From SMWN01 sp965261165 (lineage in GTDB: Bacteria; Pseudomonadota; Gammaproteobacteria; Eutrophobiales; Eutrophobiaceae): 64,000 bases of DNA. Numbering within the stretch: the stretch's first letter is position 1; each line of letters opens with the position of its first letter. Positions 8,201 through 17,380 of this stretch are shown here, one piece after another. The notes below the pieces were generated by a model. It was not told the origin of the DNA, did no database searches, and worked only from the letters and a program-made list of their open reading frames with translations. A program made the position numbers and the translations under genes. Where the stretch lies: NCBI GenBank assembly GCA_965261165.1, contig OZ253445.1, positions 124,001 to 188,000 on the forward strand, read 5' to 3'.

Positions 8201-8602
8201 TTAGGCATTTTTGAATTCAATGATGGAACGCCTATCTTTTTTACTAGGCCGGCCTTTTCTTGTTGGTGTTAATACAGCTTCTGCCTTGAGCCGTGCGGCG
8301 ACCAATCTTCTTTCTGCAATACTTTCTTCGGATTCTTCATAGAGTAATGCTGCACCAGCAGCAGACTTTCTTGATTTAGCCAGATCAAGTACGGTGACGG
8401 CATGATGATAGGGTCCTTTTCGAATATTCAGTTTGTCTCCCAGTTTCGCCATTTTTGATGGTTTGGCGCGTTCTCCATTGACGGTGACTTTGCCGGTCTT
8501 TAATGCAGCAGCAGCAATGTTTCTGGTTTTATAAAAACGTGTAGACCACAGCCATTTATCGAGGCGGATTGAAATGTTAGTTTTTTCGTTGTTTTTAGGC
8601 AT
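8201..8602 (-). CDS. hslR: Heat-shock protein 15, S4-domain RNA-binding protein
   Basis: 133 residues. After a short N-terminal tail the S4 domain reads IRLDKWLWSTRFYKTRNIAA, then KTGKVTVNGERAKPSKMAKL. The C-terminal third is basic (ERRLVAARLKAEA, RKGRPSKKDRR), as in Hsp15. In E. coli Hsp15 binds the free 50S subunit carrying a nascent chain, rescuing stalled ribosomes. Length agrees with the family (about 130). The gene is divergent from moaB, and a 19-base dyad lies in the shared upstream region. Confidence 0.88.
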   Translation of the reverse strand: MPKNNEKTNISIRLDKWLWSTRFYKTRNIAAAALKTGKVTVNGERAKPSKMAKLGDKLNIRKGPYHHAVTVLDLAKSRKSAAGAALLYEESEESIAERRLVAARLKAEAVLTPTRKGRPSKKDRRSIIEFKNA

Positions 8603-8627
8603 TGATCCGGTAAATCTTAAATATGGT

Positions 8628-8646
8628 TATACATAATTTATGTATA
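8628..8646. promoter_or_regulatory. Perfect 9-1-9 dyad between hslR and moaB
   Basis: TATACATAA, one T, then TTATGTATA form a perfect inverted repeat. Its right end overlaps TATAAT at 8643-8648, a good -10 element for moaB, whose ATG is at 8683. The position suits an operator controlling moaB and/or the divergent hslR. No regulator is identified. Confidence 0.45.
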
Positions 8647-8682
8647 ATTCATTCTCATTATATCTTATATAGGGAATCGTGG

Positions 8683-9210
8683 ATGTCGGTAGATAATAAA
8701 AGAGATTTCATCCAACTTGGTATTGCGGTATTGACTATTTCCGACACGCGAACTGAAGCCGATGACAAGTCAGGACAATTATTAGTCAAAAGACTAGAGA
8801 CATCAGGTCATCGCTTGGCAGACAAGCGAATCGTTGTTGATGATAAGTTTCGAATCCGGGCAGCTATTTCAAACTGGTGTATTGATGATGATGTGCAGGT
8901 GATATTAACCACTGGCGGTACCGGAGTCACTGGACATGATGACACACCAGAGGCAGTCAAGGTTCTGTTAGATAAGGTTATTGATGGTTTCGGCGAAACA
9001 TTTCGCGCCATTTCCTATGCGCAAATTGGCACATCAACCATGCAGTCCCGTGCAATTGCTGGTGTCGCAAATGGCAGATATATTTTTTGCATCCCTGGGT
9101 CGTTAGGTGCCTGCGCTACTGCGTGGGATGACTTGATAAGTCAGCAGTTGGACTATCGAACTATGCCTTGCAATCTGGTTGAATTAATGCCTAGGCTGTT
9201 CGAAAAATAA
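8683..9210 (+). CDS. moaB: Molybdenum cofactor biosynthesis protein B
   Basis: 175 residues from the ATG at 8683. The frame is open 20 codons further upstream, but those residues are not family-like and overlap the promoter. The product matches MoaB: LGIAVLTISDTRTEADDKSG, the central LTTGGTGVTGHDDTPEA and the C-terminal FCIPGSLGACATAWDDLI. MoaB/MogA proteins bind molybdopterin and prepare it for molybdenum insertion by adenylylation. An AGGGAA ribosome-binding site precedes the start by about seven bases. No other moa genes are nearby, so it is an isolated member of the pathway. Confidence 0.9.
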   Translation: MSVDNKRDFIQLGIAVLTISDTRTEADDKSGQLLVKRLETSGHRLADKRIVVDDKFRIRAAISNWCIDDDVQVILTTGGTGVTGHDDTPEAVKVLLDKVIDGFGETFRAISYAQIGTSTMQSRAIAGVANGRYIFCIPGSLGACATAWDDLISQQLDYRTMPCNLVELMPRLFEK

Positions 9211-9383
9211 GTTTCTAAAATAGCGTTTTTCAATGTGGCATAGTTAGCTCTGAGCTTCAGATAGGAATGTTATTTCTACAGATTCTAAAGAATAGATATT
9301 TTTTATGAAAATCTTGTTAATTGTTTATTTTTCCGGTTGAGTTTTTAATTTTCCAACTTCTTAAGGACGCTTGAAATAACAAA

Positions 9384-10379
9384 TTACTCTGTGTATTTAA
9401 AATAAATTAATACTGTGCGTTTCGCTGGATGGTTATTGTCATCACTAATCATAAAATAAAAATTGTCTCTGTATTTCTCTATGCCTTCGAAGTTGTCATT
9501 AAAAAAACCGTCCGCAGGTAAAAACTGCGCGATCATTTTATTTTCAATTCTATCTTCGACGAGTCGAAGATGGTGTATTGCGACCTTGAACCCAGAAAAA
9601 AATCCTCCATAAACACGTTCTAATGCCAACAAATCATTGTTGTGTGTTGTTGTAATGCTTGTTAGTGCACCATTATTAAAATATGCAGGAAAATTTCTGA
9701 ATTTACCATCCAGCGTATAAAAGCCTAACTGCGTTTTTTCTTCTTCTTTTAATGAGTGCTCAGTACCGATGATTAGGCCAAGTTGGTCATGGAGTAAAAT
9801 TGATTCAAGAGATCTATTCTCACTTCGATAATTAAAAATTTTCCTGAGTTTTTCAGGTATCTCTATCTGTTTTTCAATAAACCCTTGTTGATTGTATTGA
9901 ATTACTCTAGGTAGACGTTCAAAACTGATAATATATTGTGTGTCTCCCTGAATATTATTATTAGAGTTTATTAAGGTCAGGCCTTCACTATCTGAATTTT
10001 TCCATCTTAGTTTTTTGCCTTTGTCGTCATGTAATAAAAAGCCGTTGATCATAATCAGATCAACAAATTTTTCTTGTTTAAAAATGGGCTTGAGGCTCAG
10101 TAATTTGCCATTATCTGATAAGACGTAAAGTAATTCCTCATCTTCATCCCAGGCTAAATCAGATAGTTCTGACACTTTTGAGCCATTAATCGTGATATTG
10201 GAAAGTTCTGCTACAGCTTGCACATGAATTAATTCATCGCCTTGATCGTCTTTAATGGATATTGTTGGATATTCAATTTTGGCAATAGATTCAGCGAAAC
10301 TTTCATCAATGAAAAGGCAATTGGCTATGCACAGTGAGAAAAAAATGACAGGCAATGTTCGTGATTTCGTGATTTTCAC
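9384..10379 (-). CDS. Exported protein with the phytase-like esterase domain (PF13449 type)
   Basis: 331 residues with a signal peptide (KSRTLPVIFFSLCIANCLFI, then DESFAE). The mature part is a beta-propeller-like domain: VSELSDLAWDEDEELLYVLS, DNGKLLSLKP, NSDSEGLTLI, SFERLPRVIQYN, RSLESILLHD and DNFEGIEKYRDNFYFMISDD. These repeated GLS/EG(I/L)xxxxDxxYxxxDN elements are the hallmark of the esterase-like phytase family. The substrate is not predictable and function is unproven for most members. It is divergent from the RND efflux genes, with 79 bases between them, and convergent with moaB across 173 bases that hold no clear terminator. Confidence 0.75.
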   Translation of the reverse strand: MKITKSRTLPVIFFSLCIANCLFIDESFAESIAKIEYPTISIKDDQGDELIHVQAVAELSNITINGSKVSELSDLAWDEDEELLYVLSDNGKLLSLKPIFKQEKFVDLIMINGFLLHDDKGKKLRWKNSDSEGLTLINSNNNIQGDTQYIISFERLPRVIQYNQQGFIEKQIEIPEKLRKIFNYRSENRSLESILLHDQLGLIIGTEHSLKEEEKTQLGFYTLDGKFRNFPAYFNNGALTSITTTHNNDLLALERVYGGFFSGFKVAIHHLRLVEDRIENKMIAQFLPADGFFNDNFEGIEKYRDNFYFMISDDNNHPAKRTVLIYFKYTE

Positions 10380-10458
10380 ATTAATTTAGACTTCCGAGAT
10401 AATAGAATACCTATAGAATACACCGGATATTATTGATTTATTAGGATGAAGTATTGGC

Positions 10459-11529
10459 ATGAACCAACCGTTAAAAGTATTTCAGTGCTTTATTTGCCTT
10501 ATATTCATTTTCTTATCAGGAATGAGTTCTACAGTATATGCAGACGACGGCATGCCTGCGCAAGTACAAGTTGTTGAGGCGAAATATGTGGAATTGGCAC
10601 CAAGCCTATGGATTGTTGGGACAATTATCAGTCGTCATGATTCTCAATTATCTTCTGAAGTCGAAGGTCGAATCGAATCTCTACTTGAAGTAGGGGATAT
10701 GATAGAAAAAAGCGAGGTTGTTGCTAGCGTTGATGACACAACGATACGCATGCAGATGGAGGAAGCAAAGGCAGAAATAGCGCCAATTAAGGCCAAGCTT
10801 GATTTTTTCAATCGCGAAGTTGAAAGGTTAAACAAACTAGCTAAAGAAAATAATGCCGCAAAAAATAGATTGGATGAAGTGAGCTCAGATCGGAATCAAA
10901 TGCTTGGTGAGCTTAGTATGAAGCAAACGCGCCTAGTTCAGGCAAGGGATACATTAAAGAGGACCGCCATCCTTGCGCCATTTGCTGGTGTTGTTGCAGA
11001 GCGTTTTAAGGAAGAAGGTGAGTGGGCAAAAATAGGCGATGAATTAGTTCGACTGGTGAATACTGAAGCGAAAGAAATCCAGGGGAGAATTCAACAGCAG
11101 AGTGCTGCATTTATCAAATATGGCGACTCTCTTGAAATAACAGATGGCGAGAGTCAGACGATGGCAACAGTTAAGACACTGGTGCCTGTCGGTGATGCTG
11201 CCTCAAGGCTCTATGAGATACGTCTCGATTTTCAGGGGATGGAGTGGATGGTTGGACATGCTGTGCGCATCAAGGTACCTACTGGAAAATCTCTAAACGC
11301 CTTGGTGGTTCCACGAGATGCTCTGGTTATCAGAGAGAACACCATTAAAGTTTTCCGAATACTTGAAAACAACGTGGCTGAAGTCATATTTGTAAAGACC
11401 GGCATTGCAAATGGGGACCTTATCGAAGTAATAGGTGAGATCAATGAAGGAGATAAAATTGTGATCCGGGGTAATGAAAGATTGCGTCCGCAGCAACAAG
11501 TCAATATTCAGCAGGTTGAACATAATTAA
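10459..11529 (+). CDS. RND efflux periplasmic adaptor (membrane fusion protein)
   Basis: 356 residues. A signal peptide runs to about residue 28 (SSTVYADDG). The AcrA/MexA order follows: an N-terminal lipoyl-half (SSEVEGRIESLLEVGDMIEK), a helical hairpin (about 85-150, FNREVERLNKLAKENNAAKN), the second lipoyl half (APFAGVVAERFKEEGEWAKI), and beta-barrel and membrane-proximal domains (LVVPRDALVIRE, VKTGIANGDLIEVIGEINEG). It links the RND pump to an outer-membrane channel. It lies 28 bases upstream of the pump gene in the same operon. No TolC-like gene follows, so the outer-membrane partner must be elsewhere. Confidence 0.88.
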   Translation: MNQPLKVFQCFICLIFIFLSGMSSTVYADDGMPAQVQVVEAKYVELAPSLWIVGTIISRHDSQLSSEVEGRIESLLEVGDMIEKSEVVASVDDTTIRMQMEEAKAEIAPIKAKLDFFNREVERLNKLAKENNAAKNRLDEVSSDRNQMLGELSMKQTRLVQARDTLKRTAILAPFAGVVAERFKEEGEWAKIGDELVRLVNTEAKEIQGRIQQQSAAFIKYGDSLEITDGESQTMATVKTLVPVGDAASRLYEIRLDFQGMEWMVGHAVRIKVPTGKSLNALVVPRDALVIRENTIKVFRILENNVAEVIFVKTGIANGDLIEVIGEINEGDKIVIRGNERLRPQQQVNIQQVEHN

Positions 11530-11557
11530 GGCTGATGTTTAATAAGGTTAGTCAGTC

Positions 11558-14500
11558 GTGAATTTAACCAGATCAAGTCTGGAAAATCATGTGGCTGTTA
11601 TTGTCGTCCTATTATTGGCGACACTGTTCGGTTCGATCAGTCTTTATCGCCTGCCCATTCAATTAACGCCTGAGATTCAGGATCCTGAAATTACTATTAA
11701 GACGAACTGGCGCGCGGCAGCCCCTAACGAAGTAGAAGCGGAAATCATTGAACCTCAGGAAGATGTTCTACGTGGTTTGCCGGGTATGACCAAGCTATTA
11801 GCAAAAGCCCAAGAGGGAAGAGGTGAAATTACTATTACCTTCTCCGTTGAAATGGATCTGCGTCGGGCATTGGTTGAAGTAATTAATCGTCTCAATCAGG
11901 TTTCCAGCTATCCTAAAGATGTTGATGAACCCACCATTAGTACCGTTGGCGGAAATGCACGGGCAATTGCCTGGTTTATCGTCAAGCCCGCAGCAGGCAA
12001 CGACAAAGATATATCTAGCTACAAGGATTACATTAAGAATGTTATTCAAACCCGTTTTGAACGAGTTCATGGAGTCGCTCGTTCTGAGATCTATGGTGGT
12101 AGAGAGCGTGAAATCAGGATTACTTTTGATCCATATAAAACTGCTAGTCTTGGCATTCAAATTCCTCTTGCATCAACAATTCTGGATGGCGGTACAGATG
12201 TCTCTGGTGGTTTTGTCGATATTGGCAAGCGCGAATATAGTCTTAGATATGCAGGAAAATATAATGCAGAAGATCTCAATGAATTAATTGTCAATTGGCG
12301 AGAAGGCTATCCGGTTTATTTACGAGATATTGCTGTTGTTGAAGAACGTTTGGTTGATAGAAATAGTTTTGTCATTAATAACGGCAATCTATCCATCGCG
12401 GTTAACGTGCAAAGAGAAACTGGCGTGAATGTTTTGCAAGTGATGGAAGGATTGCAGGTGGCCATGGAAGAACTGGCAGGGGGGGCATTAGCCAAAGCAA
12501 ATCTTACTATCGAACAGGTTTATGACGAGACGACTTATATTAACCGTTCGATAAAAATGCTGGCGAATAATCTGGCGATAGGTATTGTTCTGTCCATTAT
12601 TGTCCTTTGGTGGTTTTTAAGGCGCTTACGCGCCACTTTAGTGGTGGCATTATCTATTCCTGTCTGTTTATTAAGTAGCTTTATTGTATTGGAAATCACG
12701 GGTAGAACGCTGAATGTTATCTCTTTAGCTGGTCTAGCCTTTGCCGTTGGCATGGTACTGGATGCCTCAATCATCGTATTGGAAAATATTATTCGCTTGC
12801 GAGAGAAGGGTAGGGAAGTCAGCGTTGCTTCGCTACTTGGTGCTAATCAGGTTTGGGGGGCTTTGTCAGCATCTACAATAACCACGGTCGCCATATTTCT
12901 ACCGGTTGTTTTCCTTAAAGATGAAGCAGGGCAGTTATTTGCAGATTTAGCAATTACCATCACTTCAGCGATATGTGTTTCTCTGCTTGTTGCTGTTACC
13001 GTGATTCCCAGTTTTGCGAAAGAATATATTGGCAATAAGAAAAATATTGACCCACATCATCACTGGTGGCTGAAAGCGAGCGACATTTTGATGTTTCTAA
13101 GCAACAGTCCTGCAAGACGTGCGTTCTGGATTATTATTCTCATTACCGTGCCACTGACTCTTGCATGGTCATTCATACCGAAGGCGGATTATTTGCCAGA
13201 AGGGAATCGTAATCTCGTTTTTGCCCGTATATTACCTCCGCCAGGCGCCAATATCAGGCAAATAAAAAAAGAAATGGGCGATGTCATTGCCGAGCGTATT
13301 GCTCCTTATGTGGCAGGAGAGAAACAACCTCAGGTAAAACATTATTTCTTCGTTGCCTTTTCTCGAGGTGTCTTTATGGGCGCCAGGTCTGTTAAGCCGG
13401 AAGAAACCGCTGCATTAGTTCCATTATTGAATAGCATTATTCAGGGCTTTCCCGACACCATTGCCTTTGCCAAACAAGCTTCCTTGTTTGGTGGTTTTGG
13501 TGGCGGAAGAAGTATTGATATGGATTTGCATGGTCGTAATATTGCTGAAATTATGAATGCTGCTAGGAAAGGTTTTGGTCTGATACATCAAAAGATTCCT
13601 GATGCAAGCGTGAGGCCATTTCCCGGACTTGAGCTGGGACAGCCTGAATTACGACTCATTCCTAATGATAGGCGAATATCTGAAGCTGGTTGGACCAGAG
13701 AGCAGGTGGCAGGTATCATCCGCGCGCTGGGCGATGGCTTGTATCTTGGCGATTACTTTAATGGTGAAGAAACATTGGACATCATCGTTAGATCTAAATC
13801 ATGGGGTTCACCTGAAGAGCTTGAAGCAATTCCGCTGGCAACGCCTCGTGCCGGAATCTTGCCTTTGAGTGAATTGGTCAATATTCAAAGGACATCAGGA
13901 CCGGAAGAGATCCGCAGGATGAACCGACGTCGAACGGTTACCTTGCAGATTACACCGCCTGAAAATCTGTCTCTTGAAGAAACCTTGGATATTCTGCGAA
14001 CAGAAATAGAGCCTGATGTCCGTGCGGCCATGCCGATTGATGGAGATATTAATTATACGGGGACTGCGGATAAGCTTGCATCGGCAATCAACAATATAAA
14101 AGGAAGCTTTATATTGGCCATATTTATCTTATATTTATTAATGAGTGCACTGTTTAAATCATTCAAGGATAGTTTATTGGTGATGCTCTCTATTCCATTG
14201 GCAACTGTTGGCGGAATCATTGCCTTAAGGATGATGAATACAATTCCCCAGATGCTGTTTAATATTTCGGTATTCCAGGCAATGGATCTGTTAACGATGA
14301 TCGGGTTTATCATTCTTCTCGGTCTGGTTGTAAATAATGCCATATTACTCGTGTATCAGGCACGTTCAGGAGAGCGAAAAGGATTGTCCAGAAGGGATGC
14401 TGTTGAACAGGCCATAAAGATAAGATTACGCCCGATTTTAATGGGTACATTAACCAGTGTATTCGGAATGTTGCCGTTGTTGCTCGTGCCAGGGGCAGGA

Positions 14501-14653
14501 GCTGAATTATATCGGGGATTAGCCGGCGTTATTGTTGGCGGCATGATGATCAGTACTGTTTTTACACTGATATTATTGCCGAGCATGCTCCGTATTGGAG
14601 AAGGTAGGCAGATTGAAAGCATAGGAAAGAGGGTTGCAATAGACTTTCCATAG
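11558..14653 (+). CDS. RND-family efflux pump, inner-membrane transporter
   Basis: 1031 residues, the normal size for an AcrB/MexB-type transporter. TM1 lies near the N-terminus (HVAVIVVLLLATLFGSISLY), followed by a large periplasmic loop and TM2-6. The family motif GLAFAVGMVLDASIIVLENI carries the proton-relay aspartate. A second porter loop follows, then TM7-12 (GFIILLGLVVNNAILLVYQA). The start is GTG at 11558. It uses the proton gradient to export drugs or other compounds as a trimer. The sequence resembles the ABC-exporter-independent acriflavin-type group; the substrate is unknown. The gene ends 38 bases before repeat copy B. Confidence 0.9.
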   Translation: MNLTRSSLENHVAVIVVLLLATLFGSISLYRLPIQLTPEIQDPEITIKTNWRAAAPNEVEAEIIEPQEDVLRGLPGMTKLLAKAQEGRGEITITFSVEMDLRRALVEVINRLNQVSSYPKDVDEPTISTVGGNARAIAWFIVKPAAGNDKDISSYKDYIKNVIQTRFERVHGVARSEIYGGREREIRITFDPYKTASLGIQIPLASTILDGGTDVSGGFVDIGKREYSLRYAGKYNAEDLNELIVNWREGYPVYLRDIAVVEERLVDRNSFVINNGNLSIAVNVQRETGVNVLQVMEGLQVAMEELAGGALAKANLTIEQVYDETTYINRSIKMLANNLAIGIVLSIIVLWWFLRRLRATLVVALSIPVCLLSSFIVLEITGRTLNVISLAGLAFAVGMVLDASIIVLENIIRLREKGREVSVASLLGANQVWGALSASTITTVAIFLPVVFLKDEAGQLFADLAITITSAICVSLLVAVTVIPSFAKEYIGNKKNIDPHHHWWLKASDILMFLSNSPARRAFWIIILITVPLTLAWSFIPKADYLPEGNRNLVFARILPPPGANIRQIKKEMGDVIAERIAPYVAGEKQPQVKHYFFVAFSRGVFMGARSVKPEETAALVPLLNSIIQGFPDTIAFAKQASLFGGFGGGRSIDMDLHGRNIAEIMNAARKGFGLIHQKIPDASVRPFPGLELGQPELRLIPNDRRISEAGWTREQVAGIIRALGDGLYLGDYFNGEETLDIIVRSKSWGSPEELEAIPLATPRAGILPLSELVNIQRTSGPEEIRRMNRRRTVTLQITPPENLSLEETLDILRTEIEPDVRAAMPIDGDINYTGTADKLASAINNIKGSFILAIFILYLLMSALFKSFKDSLLVMLSIPLATVGGIIALRMMNTIPQMLFNISVFQAMDLLTMIGFIILLGLVVNNAILLVYQARSGERKGLSRRDAVEQAIKIRLRPILMGTLTSVFGMLPLLLVPGAGAELYRGLAGVIVGGMMISTVFTLILLPSMLRIGEGRQIESIGKRVAIDFP

Positions 14654-14690
14654 TCAGAATGATTGAATTTTATAAATATTTTTATATTGT

Positions 14691-14967
14691 GAGACCTTTG
14701 TATAATTCGCACCAATTCTACCGAAACAGGTAAAATACGACCATTCTAAAGACCTTAAAGATTATTCGTCATGTCTTGAAAAAATATCCTGAAAAGAACC
14801 GCCCAAGGTTCGTTCGCAGATGTGCCTTTATGGGCATAAATCAACACAGATTTATGCCGAAAAGAGCATTATTGTTGCGATAGGCCATATCAATAGCATT
14901 GATGTCACTGTTTGCAAGATATTGCCTATATGTTTTGTTCGGTGGTTTTGAATGATGCAAAGGTCTC
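14691..14967 (+). mobile_element. Repeat copy B: complete short element with terminal inverted repeats (MITE-like)
   Basis: 277 bases bounded by GAGACCTTTGTATAATTC on the left and its near-exact inverse GAATGATGCAAAGGTCTC on the right. The left 110 bases match, in inverse orientation, the far end of copy D (43240-43352); the right 60 bases match copies A, C and D. It therefore looks like an internally deleted derivative of the same insertion sequence. It fills the space between the RND gene and rpoN, ending 29 bases before the rpoN ATG. No clear target duplication is seen. Confidence 0.78.
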
Positions 14968-14996
14968 AATATGTTTTTTTAGGTTAAACTTAGGCT

Positions 14997-16505
14997 ATGA
15001 AAGCCTCGCTTCAACTAAAAATTGGCCAAGGTATGACCATGACGCCACAGTTGCAACAGGCGATTCGTTTGCTACAACTATCGGGCATGGAATTACAGAT
15101 CGAGATCCAGGAGGCGCTGGAGTCCAACATGATGCTGGAAACAGTTGAAGAGGCTTCCGCTGAAAATAGTGATGCCGAAAAGTTAGATGAAAATAACCAG
15201 GAAGAAAATCTCTTGGACACAACGCAGGAAACGACTTCTCAGACAGAGCCTGAGGATATTCCAGATGAGTTGGCTGTTGATAGCGTTTGGGAAGATACCT
15301 ACGAAAATGGAATCAATGAAAGCAGCACAGGTGCCGCCCAAATTTATGAAAATTCTCAATTCAGTTTTGAAAATCAAAATAGTCATGATGAAACACTGGG
15401 CGAACACTTGCTTTGGCAATTAAACCTGCTATCTATTAGCGATACTGATCGCGCTATTGCCACGTCTATTATCGATTCGCTGAATGATGATGGTTATTTA
15501 AATTCTGATCTCACGGATATTCATTCCTTTTTGAATAAGGAAATTGATGGCGAAAATACGGCAGCTCAAGAATCAGAAATTGGACTGAATGAAATAGAAG
15601 CTGTATTGCATATGGTTCAGGCCATGGAACCAACTGGCGTTGCCGCCAGAAATTTACAAGAATGCTTGCTATTACAACTATGCCAGCTCAAGAAAAATAC
15701 TCCAATACTAGCATTGGCTATAGAACTTGTTTCAAAGCACCTTGATTTACTTGCCAGCAGGAACTTCAATCAGCTCATGAGGCGACTCAAGCTGGATCAG
15801 GAAAAACTACAGGATGTTATTGCTTTAATCCAGTCCATGAATCCTCGGCCGGGGGGACACATACATGAGGCACGTACGGAATATATTGCTCCGGATGCCT
15901 ACGTCAGAAAGGCCAATGGGCGCTGGAGAGTTGAACTCAATTCAGAATTAATGCCACACTTAAGAATCAACACCAGCTATGCTAATATGATACGCAGAGC
16001 AGATAACAGTAAAGATAATGTCTCTTTGAAATCTCACTTGCAAGAAGCTAGGTGGTTTATCAAAAGTCTGCAAAGCAGGAGCGAAACCTTGTTACGTGTC
16101 GCAACATGTATCGTCGAACGACAGCGCGCCTTTCTTGAATATGGAGAGGAAGCCATGAAACCAATGGTTTTACACGATATATCTGAAGCCCTAGGCATGC
16201 ATGAATCCACCATCTCACGAGTAACGACGCGTAAATATTTGCACACGCCGCGTGGCATATTTGAACTCAAATATTTTTTCTCAAGCCAATTGAGCACAAG
16301 TCATGGCGAGGAGGCATCCTCAACAGCTATCCGTGCACTTATCAAAAAATTAATTGCTACAGAAACACCGCAAAAACCTTTAAGTGATAGTAGAATTTCA
16401 GCATTATTGTCGGAACAGGGGATAAATGTTGCTCGCAGGACAATAGCAAAATACAGAGAGGCTATGGCAATTCCACCTTCTAATGAAAGAAAACGGCTTG
16501 CCTGA
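14997..16505 (+). CDS. rpoN: RNA polymerase sigma-54 factor
   Basis: 502 residues with all three regions. Region I is glutamine/leucine-rich and binds activators and core (LKIGQGMTMTPQLQQAIRLL). Region II is acidic (about 45-110). The core-binding and DNA-binding region III includes a helix-turn-helix (SEALGMHESTISRVTTRKYL) and the RpoN box ARRTIAKYRE at about 479-488, close to the canonical ARRTVAKYRE. It directs transcription from -24/-12 promoters. In relatives lptA-lptB usually precede rpoN; here the upstream neighbour is an efflux operon and a MITE-like repeat. It heads the rpoN-hpf-ptsN-hprK cluster. Confidence 0.95.
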   Translation: MKASLQLKIGQGMTMTPQLQQAIRLLQLSGMELQIEIQEALESNMMLETVEEASAENSDAEKLDENNQEENLLDTTQETTSQTEPEDIPDELAVDSVWEDTYENGINESSTGAAQIYENSQFSFENQNSHDETLGEHLLWQLNLLSISDTDRAIATSIIDSLNDDGYLNSDLTDIHSFLNKEIDGENTAAQESEIGLNEIEAVLHMVQAMEPTGVAARNLQECLLLQLCQLKKNTPILALAIELVSKHLDLLASRNFNQLMRRLKLDQEKLQDVIALIQSMNPRPGGHIHEARTEYIAPDAYVRKANGRWRVELNSELMPHLRINTSYANMIRRADNSKDNVSLKSHLQEARWFIKSLQSRSETLLRVATCIVERQRAFLEYGEEAMKPMVLHDISEALGMHESTISRVTTRKYLHTPRGIFELKYFFSSQLSTSHGEEASSTAIRALIKKLIATETPQKPLSDSRISALLSEQGINVARRTIAKYREAMAIPPSNERKRLA

Positions 16506-16561
16506 TATCAAGTGTTTGATATCGCAATAATAACGATTACCATAAACCGCAGGAGTTAAAT

Positions 16562-16885
16562 ATGCAAATCAACATCACTGGTCATCATGTCGATATAACG
16601 TCCGCTTTACACGCCTATGTAGAAGAAAAATTTGAACGTCTTGAAAGACATTTCGATAATATGACAAATGCACATGTCATTCTCGAGATTGAGAAAGACA
16701 GGCAAAAAGCGGAGGCCACTATTCATATTAGCAGGGGACAAATCTACGCAGATTCAGAAGATGAAAATATGTATGCCGCGATAGATAGCCTGACAGATAA
16801 ACTTGCTCGACAGATCAAGAAACATAAAGAAAAATTAAAAGATCATCATCGTGGTGAAGGGCTTAAAAATCAGGAAGCTATATAG
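16562..16885 (+). CDS. hpf: Ribosome hibernation-promoting factor, short form
   Basis: 107 residues, the length of short HPF/YhbH. The N-terminus MQINITGHHVDITSALHAYV and the middle VEEKFERLERHFDNMTNAHV show the beta-alpha-beta-beta-beta-alpha fold of the S30AE family. The C-terminus is basic and ends soon after the second helix, so the long-form dimerisation domain is absent. It binds the 30S decoding centre in stationary phase and promotes inactive ribosome dimers. An AGGAG ribosome-binding site precedes the ATG. The position directly after rpoN is the conserved one. Confidence 0.92.
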   Translation: MQINITGHHVDITSALHAYVEEKFERLERHFDNMTNAHVILEIEKDRQKAEATIHISRGQIYADSEDENMYAAIDSLTDKLARQIKKHKEKLKDHHRGEGLKNQEAI

Positions 16886-16927
16886 CATCAGAGCCACTGA
16901 TATATAAAAAAATAAACTTAAAATATT

Positions 16928-17374
16928 ATGCAAATATCAGAAATACTTTCTTCTGACAGCATTCTTTGTGGTCAGATATATTCGAGTAAAAAAATGGCAC
17001 TGGAAGAATTATCAAAACTTCTGGCTGGTGCTGATTCTTCTATAAACTATATCGAGGTATTCGATTGCCTGGTGGCCAGAGAAAAATTAGGCAGTACTGG
17101 ACTTGGTAATGGCATCGCCATTCCACATGGCAGATTGAAAGGCGGCAAAAAAACTATTGCCGCTTTTATTCAATTGCAACACGGAATTAATTTTGACGCG
17201 ATAGATGGGCACCCCGTCGATATTTTGTTTGCACTGCTAGTGCCTGAAGATTCTACCTACGAGCACCTAAAAACCCTGTCTCATCTGGCTGAAATGTTTA
17301 ATAACGCTGAAATAATTGAACAATTAAGGTCAGAAATAAACGTTGATAGAATACACAAAACACTTACAGAATAA
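16928..17374 (+). CDS. ptsN: PTS-Ntr enzyme IIA
   Basis: 148 residues of the mannitol/fructose-type EIIA fold. The phosphorylated histidine lies in GLGNGIAIPHGRLKG (the IPHGR motif), followed by LQHGINFDAIDGHPVDILFA and LVPEDSTYEHLKTLSHLAEM. EIIA-Ntr takes phosphate from NPr and regulates K+ uptake and nitrogen or stress functions rather than transporting sugar. It lies between hpf and hprK as in related genomes. No npr or ptsP gene occurs in this window. Confidence 0.93.
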   Translation: MQISEILSSDSILCGQIYSSKKMALEELSKLLAGADSSINYIEVFDCLVAREKLGSTGLGNGIAIPHGRLKGGKKTIAAFIQLQHGINFDAIDGHPVDILFALLVPEDSTYEHLKTLSHLAEMFNNAEIIEQLRSEINVDRIHKTLTE

Positions 17375-17380
17375 TCACTA

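Noticed and set aside
14912..15148. 78-codon plus-strand ORF before rpoN
   Set aside because: First half is repeat copy B and second half is rpoN out of frame.
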